The notes under the pieces: generated by a model
Databases searched by the model: none
The model's input: only the letters and a program-made list of their open reading frames with translations
Told to the model about the DNA's origin: nothing
Part shown: positions 25,751 through 33,500 of the stretch, one piece after another
Position numbering within the stretch: the stretch's first letter is position 1
Layout of the letters: every line of letters begins with the position of its first letter
Source of the DNA: JBDOQU01 sp039839375
Lineage (GTDB): Bacteria > Pseudomonadota > Alphaproteobacteria > DSM-16000 > Inquilinaceae
Assembly: GCF_039839375.1 (NCBI RefSeq)
Contig: NZ_JBDOQU010000018.1
Location: 50,167 to 114,166 of the forward strand
Reading direction: 5' to 3'
Length of the DNA stretch: 64,000 nucleotides
Made by a program: the position numbers and the translations under genes

Positions 25751-27277
25751 TCAGGCGTCGCCAGTCTCCCGATCCGGCTCGGCCCGGGCTTTCCGCCGGC
25801 CGGTGAAGGCGAAGGCGAGGGAGGCGAGCAGGGCGATTGCGGTGACGGCGTAGAGCCCCTGGGCAATCGGGCTTTCGATCAGGATGCCGAAATCGCCGTT
25901 GGAGATGCTGAGGGTGCGCCGGAGGTTGTTCTCCATATCCGCGCCCAGCAACATGCCCAGCACGATGGGCACCAGCGAGATGTCGAGCTTCCGCATGAGG
26001 AAGCCGAAAACGCCGAAGCCGGTCATGACCAGCAGGTCGAAGGTCGAATGGCTGATCGAATAGACGCCGAGGAAGCTGACCATCACGATGAACGGCATCA
26101 GGATCCATTGCGGCATGGCGAGCATCCGCGTGAACATGCCCACCAGCGGGATGTTCATCGCCAGCAGCACCACATTGGCGATGTAGAGCGAGGCGATCAG
26201 CCCCCAGACCATGTCCGGCTGGCGCTCGAACAGCAGCGGTCCCGGCTGGACGTTGAGCGAGATCAGCAGCGCCAGCATCACCGCCGTCGTGCCGCTGCCG
26301 GGGATGCCCAGCGTCAGCATCGGGATCAGCGCGCCGCCGGCCGCGGCGTTGTCGCCCGCTTCCGGCGCGGCCAGGCCGCGCGGGTCGCCCTTGCCGAAAG
26401 TGCCGTCGCGGTTGCTGAGCCGCTTTTCGGCGACATAGGCCATGAATGCGCCCTGCGACGCGCCCGCGCCGGGCAGGATGCCCGAGAGGAAGCCGATGAA
26501 GGACCCGCGCACGGCAGCGCCCCAGCCGGGCAGCATGTCCCGGAAGCGGGGGATGGCCCGGCCCATCGGCACCATCACGCCATCGGATTTGTGCGCTGTC
26601 TCCAGATAGATCATCACCTCGCTGATCGCGAACAGGCCGACGATCGCGACGATCGGGTCGAACCCGTCGAAGAGGTTGAAGGAGCCGAAGGTGAACCGCT
26701 CGACGCCGGTCGATGGGTCAAGGCCGACCGTGCCGATCATCAGGCCCAGGAAGGCGGCCAGCAGCGTCTTGCACGGGTTGGCCCCGGTGACGCCGCCGAT
26801 CATGGCGAAGGCCAGGACATAGAGCGCGAAATAGTCGCTGGGGCCGAAATAGATGGCCGCGCCGGCCAGGATGGGGGCGAACAGGGTCAACCCCACCGTC
26901 GCGACGGTCGCGCCGATGAAGGACGCGACGGCGGAGATGGCCAGCGCTTCGGACGCCTTGCCGGCCTTGGCCATCGGATGGCCGTCCAGCGTCGCCATGA
27001 TGCTGGACGCGTCGCCCGGGATGTTGAGCATGATGCTGGCGATGCGACCGCCATAGGTGCAGCCGTAATAGATGCAGGACATCAGGATCAGCACGGAGGT
27101 CGGGTCGAGCTGCAATGCGAAGGCGAGCGGCACCAGGATCGCGACGCCGTTGACCGGACCGATGCCCGGCAGCGCGCCGATGATCGTGCCGATGAAGCAG
27201 CCGAAGACCGCGAGCGCCAGATTGGTCGGCGTGATGGCGACCGAGAAGCCGTGGGCGAGGGAGGCGAGGATATCCAC
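25751..27277 (-). CDS. tctA: Tripartite tricarboxylate transporter, large permease TctA
   Basis: Inner-membrane permease of 508 residues with about twelve hydrophobic helices. The family signature GALPGIGPVNGVAILVPLAF lies at about 34-53, with the repeat copy GFLSGILPGAGASQGAFMAY in the second half. It works with the periplasmic receptor TctC and the small TctB to import carboxylates using the ion gradient. Last of tctC-tctB-tctA, 10 bases after tctB. Confidence 0.94.
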   Translation of the reverse strand: MDILASLAHGFSVAITPTNLALAVFGCFIGTIIGALPGIGPVNGVAILVPLAFALQLDPTSVLILMSCIYYGCTYGGRIASIMLNIPGDASSIMATLDGHPMAKAGKASEALAISAVASFIGATVATVGLTLFAPILAGAAIYFGPSDYFALYVLAFAMIGGVTGANPCKTLLAAFLGLMIGTVGLDPSTGVERFTFGSFNLFDGFDPIVAIVGLFAISEVMIYLETAHKSDGVMVPMGRAIPRFRDMLPGWGAAVRGSFIGFLSGILPGAGASQGAFMAYVAEKRLSNRDGTFGKGDPRGLAAPEAGDNAAAGGALIPMLTLGIPGSGTTAVMLALLISLNVQPGPLLFERQPDMVWGLIASLYIANVVLLAMNIPLVGMFTRMLAMPQWILMPFIVMVSFLGVYSISHSTFDLLVMTGFGVFGFLMRKLDISLVPIVLGMLLGADMENNLRRTLSISNGDFGILIESPIAQGLYAVTAIALLASLAFAFTGRRKARAEPDRETGDA

Positions 27278-27287
27278 TGGACCGGGC

Positions 27288-27719
27288 CTAGCTCATGAAT
27301 TCCGGAAGAAGCGGCAGCGGCAGGCCGAGCAGCCGGTCGAAGACGATGTAGAGCCCGATGCTCATAGCCGCGCCCGATATCGCCGATTTCAGCCAGCCCG
27401 CGCCGAGCAGGCGGCTCATCAGAACGACGCCCGCGAAGGTCGCCGCCAGATAGCCCAGATCCTCCAGCAGCAGCGCGTAGCCGACCAGCACCGCCAGCGT
27501 CGCGACCTGCCGCAGCAGCGGCCCCCCGACCGACCATTCCGGATCGGGATCGGGGCGGAGGATCAAATAGAGGCTGAACAGGCCGGCCGGGATGGCGAGC
27601 ATGACGGGAAAGGCCGCGGGGCCCAGAGGGTCGCCGAAGCTCGCCTCATAGGTCCCCGCGGTCACGCCGTACCAGATCGACAGGGCCAGAAAGAGCAGGC
27701 CCGCGATCCGGTCGCTCAT
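27288..27719 (-). CDS. tctB: Tripartite tricarboxylate transporter, small permease TctB
   Basis: 143 residues with four predicted membrane helices (LLFLALSIWYGVTAGTYE, AAFPVMLAIPAGLFSLYLIL, a central pair, and a last one at the end). The GDPLGPAAFP segment after helix 1 is typical of TctB. The frame is open upstream, but the ATG at 27719 overlaps the tctC stop (ATGA) and starts just before helix 1. Confidence 0.9.
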   Translation of the reverse strand: MSDRIAGLLFLALSIWYGVTAGTYEASFGDPLGPAAFPVMLAIPAGLFSLYLILRPDPDPEWSVGGPLLRQVATLAVLVGYALLLEDLGYLAATFAGVVLMSRLLGAGWLKSAISGAAMSIGLYIVFDRLLGLPLPLLPEFMS

Positions 27720-28699
27720 TCGATCACACCGATATCGCGGGAAATCTGCCGCATCTGGTCGGTCTGGTCGGCGACATAGGCCTCGAACTCTTCGCCGCCG
27801 CGCCAGAACGGCACCAGGCCGCTGGAGACGGCCGTCTCCTGCCACTCGTCGGATTCGTAGAGTTCGTTGAGCGTGGAGACCCAGCCCTGATAGGCCTCGT
27901 CGGAAACCTCGCCCCCGGTATAGAAGCCGCGCCAGTTATAGCCGGTGACCTCCAGCCCCTGCTCGATCGCGGTGGGCACATCCGGGAAGGCCGGGATACG
28001 GTCGTCCGACAGCGCCGCCAGCACCCGGATGTCGCCGGATTCGACGAAGCCCGCGATCTCTCCCAGATCGGTGGAGACGAGCGCGATATGGCCGCCCATC
28101 ATCTGGGTGACGGCAGGCCCGCCGCCATCGAACTGGACCCAGCGGATCAGTTTGAACTCCTCAGGCGTCAGTCCGGCGGCCTTGGCCAGCATCAGCAGGC
28201 GGATATGGTCCCAGCCGCCGGCCCCGGACGATCCGCCGGCGACCACGGAGGCGGGATCCTCCTGCATCGCCGTCACCAGATCGTCCAGCGTCTGGAGCGG
28301 CGATTCATCATCGACCAGGATGACGCCGACATCGGTGCCCAGCATGGCGACCCAGCGCATCACATCGATATCGGCCGGATAGCGGCCCTGGGCGATCTGG
28401 GTCACGCCGACGGTGGAGGTCGCGACCAGCAGTTCCTCATCGTCGGCCCGTTCGGACGCGACATGGGCATAGGCGACGGCGCCGACGCCGCCGGGCATGT
28501 TGGTCACCTGCACGGGCTCGTCGACCAGCCCCAGATCGGTCAGGATCTTGCCCACCGACCGGCAAGTGAAATCCCAGCCGCCGCCCGGATCGGCCGGGGC
28601 GATGCACTCCGCCGCGCTGGCGGGCTGGAACGCCGTCAGGCCGGCGGCGACGACCATCGCACCCGCGACGCGTCCGGCGGTTCTGAACATTGCTGACAT
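27716..28699 (-). CDS. tctC: Tripartite tricarboxylate transporter substrate-binding protein TctC
   Basis: Periplasmic receptor of 327 residues. Signal peptide at 1-29 (VAGAMVVAAGLTAFQPASAA), then the family start ECIAPADPGGGWDFTCRSVG and NMPGGVGAVAYAHV. The ATG at 28699 has GGAGG 5 bases upstream. A much longer open frame (to 30082) runs through the gntR region and is spurious. The ligand is probably a short di- or tricarboxylate; the neighbouring CoA-transferase and HMG-CoA lyase hint at a branched hydroxy-dicarboxylate. Confidence 0.93.
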   Translation of the reverse strand: MSAMFRTAGRVAGAMVVAAGLTAFQPASAAECIAPADPGGGWDFTCRSVGKILTDLGLVDEPVQVTNMPGGVGAVAYAHVASERADDEELLVATSTVGVTQIAQGRYPADIDVMRWVAMLGTDVGVILVDDESPLQTLDDLVTAMQEDPASVVAGGSSGAGGWDHIRLLMLAKAAGLTPEEFKLIRWVQFDGGGPAVTQMMGGHIALVSTDLGEIAGFVESGDIRVLAALSDDRIPAFPDVPTAIEQGLEVTGYNWRGFYTGGEVSDEAYQGWVSTLNELYESDEWQETAVSSGLVPFWRGGEEFEAYVADQTDQMRQISRDIGVIE

Positions 28700-28796
28700 C
28701 TGGACCTCCCTCTCCTTCATTGTTCGCCATTGTCGAAACCGGCCGCGGCGGGATTTTCCTCCGCGCCTCCGCGTCCGCCTCATGGCCCGCCGCCCC

Positions 28797-29510
28797 TCAG
28801 GCGCTGCGGACCACGATCCCTTGCGCGCCGAAATAGCGGCGCCTTTCCCCGATCGCCTCCATGATCTGGTCGCGAACATCGCGCCCATGTTCCCGGATCG
28901 CGGCGGCGGCGTCATCGGCCCGGCCGGCGCGCACCAGACCCAGGATGTCGCAATGTTCCCGGTGGGAAGCCTCCCTTCCCTCGGGAGAGCTGGCGACCAG
29001 CCAGCGTGCCCGGGCGGTGCGGGTGACGACATCCTTGACCGCATCGCGCAGGAAGCGGTTGCCCGACAGGGCGGCGAGCTGGACATGCACATCGTAGCCG
29101 ACCTCGAACCAGACCTCCGGCGTGAAATCGGCAAGGCCCCGATCGATCGTCTCCCGTATGGCGTCCAACTCGGCCGCGCTCGCGCGTTCGCAGGCCAGCC
29201 GGATGGCCGCATCCTCCACCACCTCGCGATATTCGAAGATCTCCGCCATCTGCTGCAAATCGATCGGCGCGACAGCGTAGGAACGGTCGGTGCGGACGAC
29301 CAGCCCCTCATGGGAGAGTTGGAGGAGGGCCTGCCGGATGGGCGTGCGCGATGCGCCGTAGGTCGCCTGAAGGTCGCGTTCGGAGATCGCCTGACCGGGG
29401 ACGAGCGCCAGGGACAGGATGTCCGCGCGGACCTTCGCGAAGACCTGCTCCCCCAGATTGCCGTCCGTCCTGTTCTGATGGGCCTCGCCCTCGGCCTCCG
29501 AAGCCGCCAT
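28797..29510 (-). CDS. GntR-family regulator with FCD domain
   Basis: 237 residues: an N-terminal winged helix (about 20-85, with SERDLQATYGASRTPIRQAL and LSHEGLVVRTDRSYAV) and a C-terminal all-helical FCD ligand domain (about 95-220, with the metal-binding His pattern around DVHVQLAALSGN and HREHCDIL). It lies between tctCBA and the divergent lyase operon, next to two palindromes of FCD-regulator type, so it is probably the local repressor sensing the imported acid or its CoA product. Confidence 0.9.
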   Translation of the reverse strand: MAASEAEGEAHQNRTDGNLGEQVFAKVRADILSLALVPGQAISERDLQATYGASRTPIRQALLQLSHEGLVVRTDRSYAVAPIDLQQMAEIFEYREVVEDAAIRLACERASAAELDAIRETIDRGLADFTPEVWFEVGYDVHVQLAALSGNRFLRDAVKDVVTRTARARWLVASSPEGREASHREHCDILGLVRAGRADDAAAAIREHGRDVRDQIMEAIGERRRYFGAQGIVVRSA

Positions 29511-29565
29511 TCACCGCCTCCCCGCGGATCGCCCGATTTTAGGCGTTGATTGTTGTCTGGTGGAC

Positions 29566-29587
29566 GGTATACCAATCTGGTCGACCA
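29566..29587. promoter_or_regulatory. Paired palindromic operators for the GntR regulator
   Basis: GGTATACC at 29566-29573 and the perfect TGGTCGACCA at 29578-29587 lie in the divergent gap 29511-29606, before the lyase gene. TGGTnnACCA-type palindromes are the usual FCD-GntR sites. They match each other in form and are 12 to 13 bases apart centre to centre. Confidence 0.6.
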
Positions 29588-29606
29588 AAACAACCCGGAA
29601 TGCCCG

Positions 29607-30590
29607 ATGGAACGCAACGATGCGAACGGGATCGGTGGAGAGACGGCAACGAACGGTTTGCCGCCACGGGTCAGCGTGGTCGAGGTGGGGCCGCGCGACG
29701 GCCTCCAGTCGGAGCCTGTCTGGGTGCCGACGGAGGAGAAGATCGGGATCGTCAACGGGCTGATCGATTCAGGCATCCGCCATCTGGAGGTCACCTCCTT
29801 CGTGTCGCCGCGCGCCGTGCCGCAGATGCGCGACGCGGCCGAGGTGCTGGCCGGGATCGACAGGTCGAAAGGCGCGGTGCTGACCGCGCTGGTGCCCAAC
29901 GTGAAGGGCGCGGAACGGGCGGCTGCGGCGGAACTGGACGCCATGGTCGTGTTCGTCTCGGCGTCGGAAAGCCACAACGCCAAGAACGTCAACCGGTCGA
30001 TCGCCGAATCGCTGGAGGGCTTCCGGGAGATATGCCGGATCGCCGAAGGGGCCGGCATGCAGATCTTCGGCGCCATCGCCACTTCCTTCGGCTGCCCGTT
30101 CGAGGGCGACGTGCCGGTGCAGCGGGTGGTCGATATCGCGCTTGCCTATCGCGACATGGGCATCACGAAGCTGTCGCTGGGCGACACGACGGGCATGGCG
30201 ACGCCGCCGCTCGTCCGGGAAAGATGCCGGGCGCTGGCCCGCCACGTGCCGGAAGCCGACATCGCGCTGCATTTCCACAACACGCGCGGCGTCGGGCTGG
30301 TCTGCGCCTATGCCGGGCTGGAGGAGGGGATCACCAGTTATGAATCGAGCCTCGGCGGGCTGGGCGGCTGCCCCTTCGCGCCGAAGGCGACGGGCAATAT
30401 CTGCACCGAGGATCTGGTCTACATGCTGGACGAATGCGGCATCGAAAGCGGCGTCAGCCTGGAGGGCGTCGTGGAGATGTCGCGCCGCGCGGAGAAGCTG
30501 GTCGGCCATCCGCTGCCGGGGCAGGTGATGAAGGCGGGCCGGCGGCTCGACCTCCACGCCCTCGACGCCGTCGCGACCGCCTGCGGCTGA
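29607..30590 (+). CDS. Hydroxymethylglutaryl-CoA lyase family enzyme
   Basis: TIM-barrel lyase of 327 residues that splits HMG-CoA to acetyl-CoA and acetoacetate, or a close analogue such as citramalyl-CoA. It has VEVGPRDGLQSE (about 28-39, catalytic Arg and Asp), the metal-site LHFHNTRGVG, and the family signature GLGGCPFAPKATGN with the catalytic cysteine. The ATG at 29607 is preferred over an upstream frame start at 29550, which would overlap the operators. It is followed within 10 bases by a CoA-transferase. Confidence 0.88.
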   Translation: MERNDANGIGGETATNGLPPRVSVVEVGPRDGLQSEPVWVPTEEKIGIVNGLIDSGIRHLEVTSFVSPRAVPQMRDAAEVLAGIDRSKGAVLTALVPNVKGAERAAAAELDAMVVFVSASESHNAKNVNRSIAESLEGFREICRIAEGAGMQIFGAIATSFGCPFEGDVPVQRVVDIALAYRDMGITKLSLGDTTGMATPPLVRERCRALARHVPEADIALHFHNTRGVGLVCAYAGLEEGITSYESSLGGLGGCPFAPKATGNICTEDLVYMLDECGIESGVSLEGVVEMSRRAEKLVGHPLPGQVMKAGRRLDLHALDAVATACG

Positions 30591-30598
30591 GGGGCCGG

Positions 30599-31843
30599 AT
30601 GATGGAACAGGCAGGAAGGCAGCCGCTGGACGGTATCCGGGTCATCGACCTGACGCGCGTCCTCTCCGGCCCGTTCTGCACCATGCTGCTGGGCGACATG
30701 GGCGCGGAGATCATCAAGGTGGAGACCGGACGCGGCGACCCGATCCGGGAGCAGGGGACGATGCGCGACGGCCTCTCCTGGTATTACGCGTCCTTCAACC
30801 GCAACAAGAAATCGATCCTGTTGGATCTCTACAGCGATGAGGGGAAGGCGGTGCTGGCCCGGATGCTGGAGAATGCGGACGTGCTGGTCGCCAACTTCCG
30901 GCCGGGCGTGCTGGCGAAGATGGGCTTCGGCCCCAGCCGGCTGAAGGCGCTGAACCCGCGCCTCGTCACCTGCGACGTGACCGGCTTCGGCGGCACCGGC
31001 CCCTATATCGACCGCCCGGCCTTCGACTTCATCGCCCAGGCGATGAGCGGCATGATGAGCGTGAACGGCCCGGCGGACGGGGAGCCGATGCGCACCGGCC
31101 AGCCCTTCACCGACCTGATCGCCGGCCTCTACGCCGCCTTCGGGGTCGTCAGCGCGCTGCGCGCCCGCGACCTCAGCGGAAGGGGGCAGCATGTCGAATC
31201 GGCCATGGTCAACGGCGCGCTCAGCATGATGGCCTATCTGGCGTCGGAATTCTTCGCGACCGGCAGGGTTCCGGAGCGGACGGGCAACGACCATCCGCTG
31301 GTCGCCCCCTACGGGCTGTTCCAGGCTTCGGACGGCGAGGTGGCGGTCGCGCCCAGCAACGACGTCATCCTGCGGCGCTTCCTTTCCGTGATCGGCCTCG
31401 ACCATCTGCTGGACGATCCGCGCTACGACACGAACGAGAAGCGGTTCGCCCGCCGGGCGGAGCTGAAGGCGATGATCGACGACAAGATGCGCACGCAGCC
31501 GCAGCAGGTCTGGATCGACCGGATCAACGCCGCCGGCGCGCCCTGCGGCCGGGTGCAGGATCTGGCGGAAACCTTCGCCGACCCGCAGATCGTGGCGCAG
31601 GAGATGGCGATCGATGTCGACCATCCTGGGCACGGGCCCGTCCGCATGCTGGGATTCCCGGTGAAGCTGGCGGAGACGCCGTGCCGGGTGCGGCTGCCGG
31701 CCCCCCGGCTGGGCGAGCACACGGCTGAGATCCTGCGCGAGAACGGCTATGGTCCGGCGGAGATCGACGAGTTGAGAAGGCGTGGCGTCGTCGGCGAGGA
31801 CGCCTCTGAGGACATCGGCGTAAGGAGCCCCAGCCATGTATGA
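30599..31843 (+). CDS. CaiB/BaiF family (class III) CoA-transferase
   Basis: 414 residues. Family features: GIRVIDLTRVLSGPFCTMLLG (about 14-34), then DMGAEIIKVE, and the catalytic-Asp region around YAAFGVVSALRARD later in the fold. These enzymes move CoA between carboxylic acids. Start: ATG at 30599 (or 30602), with GAGGGG 5 bases upstream. In this operon it would activate the imported acid for the adjacent lyase. The stop overlaps the following SDR start by 8 bases. Confidence 0.9.
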   Translation: MMEQAGRQPLDGIRVIDLTRVLSGPFCTMLLGDMGAEIIKVETGRGDPIREQGTMRDGLSWYYASFNRNKKSILLDLYSDEGKAVLARMLENADVLVANFRPGVLAKMGFGPSRLKALNPRLVTCDVTGFGGTGPYIDRPAFDFIAQAMSGMMSVNGPADGEPMRTGQPFTDLIAGLYAAFGVVSALRARDLSGRGQHVESAMVNGALSMMAYLASEFFATGRVPERTGNDHPLVAPYGLFQASDGEVAVAPSNDVILRRFLSVIGLDHLLDDPRYDTNEKRFARRAELKAMIDDKMRTQPQQVWIDRINAAGAPCGRVQDLAETFADPQIVAQEMAIDVDHPGHGPVRMLGFPVKLAETPCRVRLPAPRLGEHTAEILRENGYGPAEIDELRRRGVVGEDASEDIGVRSPSHV

Positions 31844-32612
31844 GATGCTCGATCCCAGCCGTCTGGTCGTCTTCGTGACCGGCGCCACCTCCGGCATCGG
31901 GCGGGCGGCCGTCCGGCGCTTCGCCGGGGCCGGCGCGAAAGTGATCGCGGCCGGCAGGCGGGGCGACAGGCTGGCGGAGCTTCAGGCGGAGGTCGGCGCG
32001 GAACGCTGCCTTGCGGTGGAACTGGACGTGCGGGACCGCGCCGCGACGGAGCGGGCGATCGACGCCATCCCCGCCCCGTTCGCCGGGATCAACACCGTCG
32101 TCGCCAATGCCGGGCTGGCGCTGGGGCTGGAGCCGGCCCAGAAGGTCGACCTCGCCGACTGGGAGACGATGGTCGACACCAACGTCAAGGGGCTGCTCTA
32201 CACCGTCAGGACGCTGCTGCCCCGGCTGGAGTCGGGCGGCGGGCATGTCGTCACCGTCGGCTCCGTGGCCGGCGACTACCCCTATCCGGGCGGCAGCGTC
32301 TATGCCGCCTCGAAGGCCTTCGTTCGCCATTTCGCGCTGGGTCTGCGCGCCGACCTGCTGGGGACGCAGGTGCGGGTGACGAACATCGAGCCGGGGATGA
32401 CGGAGACGGAATTCTCCACCGTCCGCTTCAAGGGCGACGAGGCCAGGGCGCGGTCCAAGTATGAGGGCGTCGTCTCGCTCTCCGCGGAGGACATCGCGGA
32501 ATCGATCTTCTGGGCGACGACGCTGCCCCGCCACGTCAACATCAACCGCATCCAGATGATGCCGGTCTCGCAGGCGTTCAGCCCGCTGTCGATTCATAAG
32601 GAGGAACCTTAA
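31836..32612 (+). CDS. SDR-family NADP-dependent hydroxy-acid dehydrogenase (YdfG-like)
   Basis: 258 residues. Cofactor motif TGATSGIG (about 16-23), then NAGLALGLEPA, the catalytic YAASK near residue 155, and the end motif HVNINRIQMMPVSQAF typical of the YdfG/serine-3-dehydrogenase branch. It is third in the lyase/CoA-transferase operon, overlapping the preceding stop. It may reduce or oxidise a hydroxy or keto acid linked to the pathway. A family C repeat follows directly after the stop codon. Confidence 0.86.
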   Translation: MYEMLDPSRLVVFVTGATSGIGRAAVRRFAGAGAKVIAAGRRGDRLAELQAEVGAERCLAVELDVRDRAATERAIDAIPAPFAGINTVVANAGLALGLEPAQKVDLADWETMVDTNVKGLLYTVRTLLPRLESGGGHVVTVGSVAGDYPYPGGSVYAASKAFVRHFALGLRADLLGTQVRVTNIEPGMTETEFSTVRFKGDEARARSKYEGVVSLSAEDIAESIFWATTLPRHVNINRIQMMPVSQAFSPLSIHKEEP

Positions 32613-32713
32613 CCCCCCTCACCCAACCCTCTCCCACAAGGGGAGAGGGCTACCAACTTACCCTCGCCCCTTGTGGGAGAGGGAGGGACCCGCGAAGCGG
32701 GAGGGTGAGGGGC
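32613..32713. repeat. Interspersed inverted repeat, family C
   Basis: Outer arms CCCCTCACCC and GGGTGAGGGG; inner CTCTCCC / GGGAGAG, CTTGTGGGAG / CTCCCACAAG and CCCGC / GCGGG pairs. It sits between two convergent genes and reaches into the 3' end of the siroheme methyltransferase gene. Second copy of the element at 8812-8905. Confidence 0.78.
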
Positions 32714-33500
32714 ATTGTTGGTTCTCCACCGCCCCGCCGATCGCCATTAGCACGGGCGCGCCGGCAGGCAGGGGAAGCCCTTCCGCTGCCAACCCCACCA
32801 GACAGCCTCGCCAGGCCGTCTCGTCCGCGCGGGACACGGACGCCATCGCGGCGACGGGAGTACCGGGAGGCAGCCCTTCGTCGATCAGCCGGCGGGCGAT
32901 CCTCGCCGCGTACCGGCCGCCCATATAGAAGATCGTGGTCGTGCCAGGGTCGGCGACCGAGCGCCAGTCGAGGTCTTCGGGAAGGCCGCCGGTTCGGGCA
33001 TGGCCGGTGACGAAGCGCACCGATTGCGCGCGGTCGCGATGGGTGAGGGAGAGGCCGAGCGCCGAGGCCATGGCGAGGGCGGAGGTGATGCCCGGAACGA
33101 TCTCCACCGCTATGCCGGCGGCGACGAGGCAGGCGATCTCCTCCCCCGCCCGGCCGAAGATCATGGGATCGCCGGATTTCAGCCGGACGATTCGCTTCCC
33201 CGACAGGGCCAGCGTCACCATCAGCGCGTTGATCTCCTGCTGCGGGCAGCCCGGCCGGCCGCCGCGCTTGCCGACCGGCACGCGCCGGGGCGTCGGGCCC
33301 GCCATGTCCAGCACTTCTGGAGAGACGAGGTCGTCATGGAGGATGATGTCGGCCGCCCGCATCGCCTTCACGGCCTTCAGCGTCAGCAGGTCCGGATCGC
33401 CCGGCCCGGCCCCGACCAGGATCACCCGGCCGCCGGGCGTCGCCGGGGAGGCCATGGGCGGGAGGGCGCGGTCACTCGGCGGCCTGGCTGGCATATGCAT
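32658..33500 (-). CDS. cobA: Uroporphyrinogen-III C-methyltransferase (SUMT)
   Basis: Adds two methyl groups from SAM to uroporphyrinogen III, making precorrin-2 for siroheme, the cofactor of the nitrite reductase encoded nearby. 280 residues: VILVGAGPGDPDLLTLKAV (about 26-44), then DPMIFGRAGEE, VPGITSALAMASALG and the late MASVSRADE. No CysG-type dehydrogenase domain is present. The ATG at 33500 overlaps the nasA stop by 29 bases; starts at 33494 or 33455 are possible. The last 20 or so residues (CPSPSRFAG, then PSLSHKGRG) are encoded by a family C repeat and resemble no SUMT. Confidence 0.92.
   Translation of the reverse strand: MHMPARPPSDRALPPMASPATPGGRVILVGAGPGDPDLLTLKAVKAMRAADIILHDDLVSPEVLDMAGPTPRRVPVGKRGGRPGCPQQEINALMVTLALSGKRIVRLKSGDPMIFGRAGEEIACLVAAGIAVEIVPGITSALAMASALGLSLTHRDRAQSVRFVTGHARTGGLPEDLDWRSVADPGTTTIFYMGGRYAARIARRLIDEGLPPGTPVAAMASVSRADETAWRGCLVGLAAEGLPLPAGAPVLMAIGGAVENQQCPSPSRFAGPSLSHKGRG

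Noticed and set aside
27716..30082. 788-residue extended form of TctC
   Set aside because: The upstream part is antisense or overlapping frame through gntR and the lyase gene; TctC has a proper signal peptide and ribosome site at 28699.
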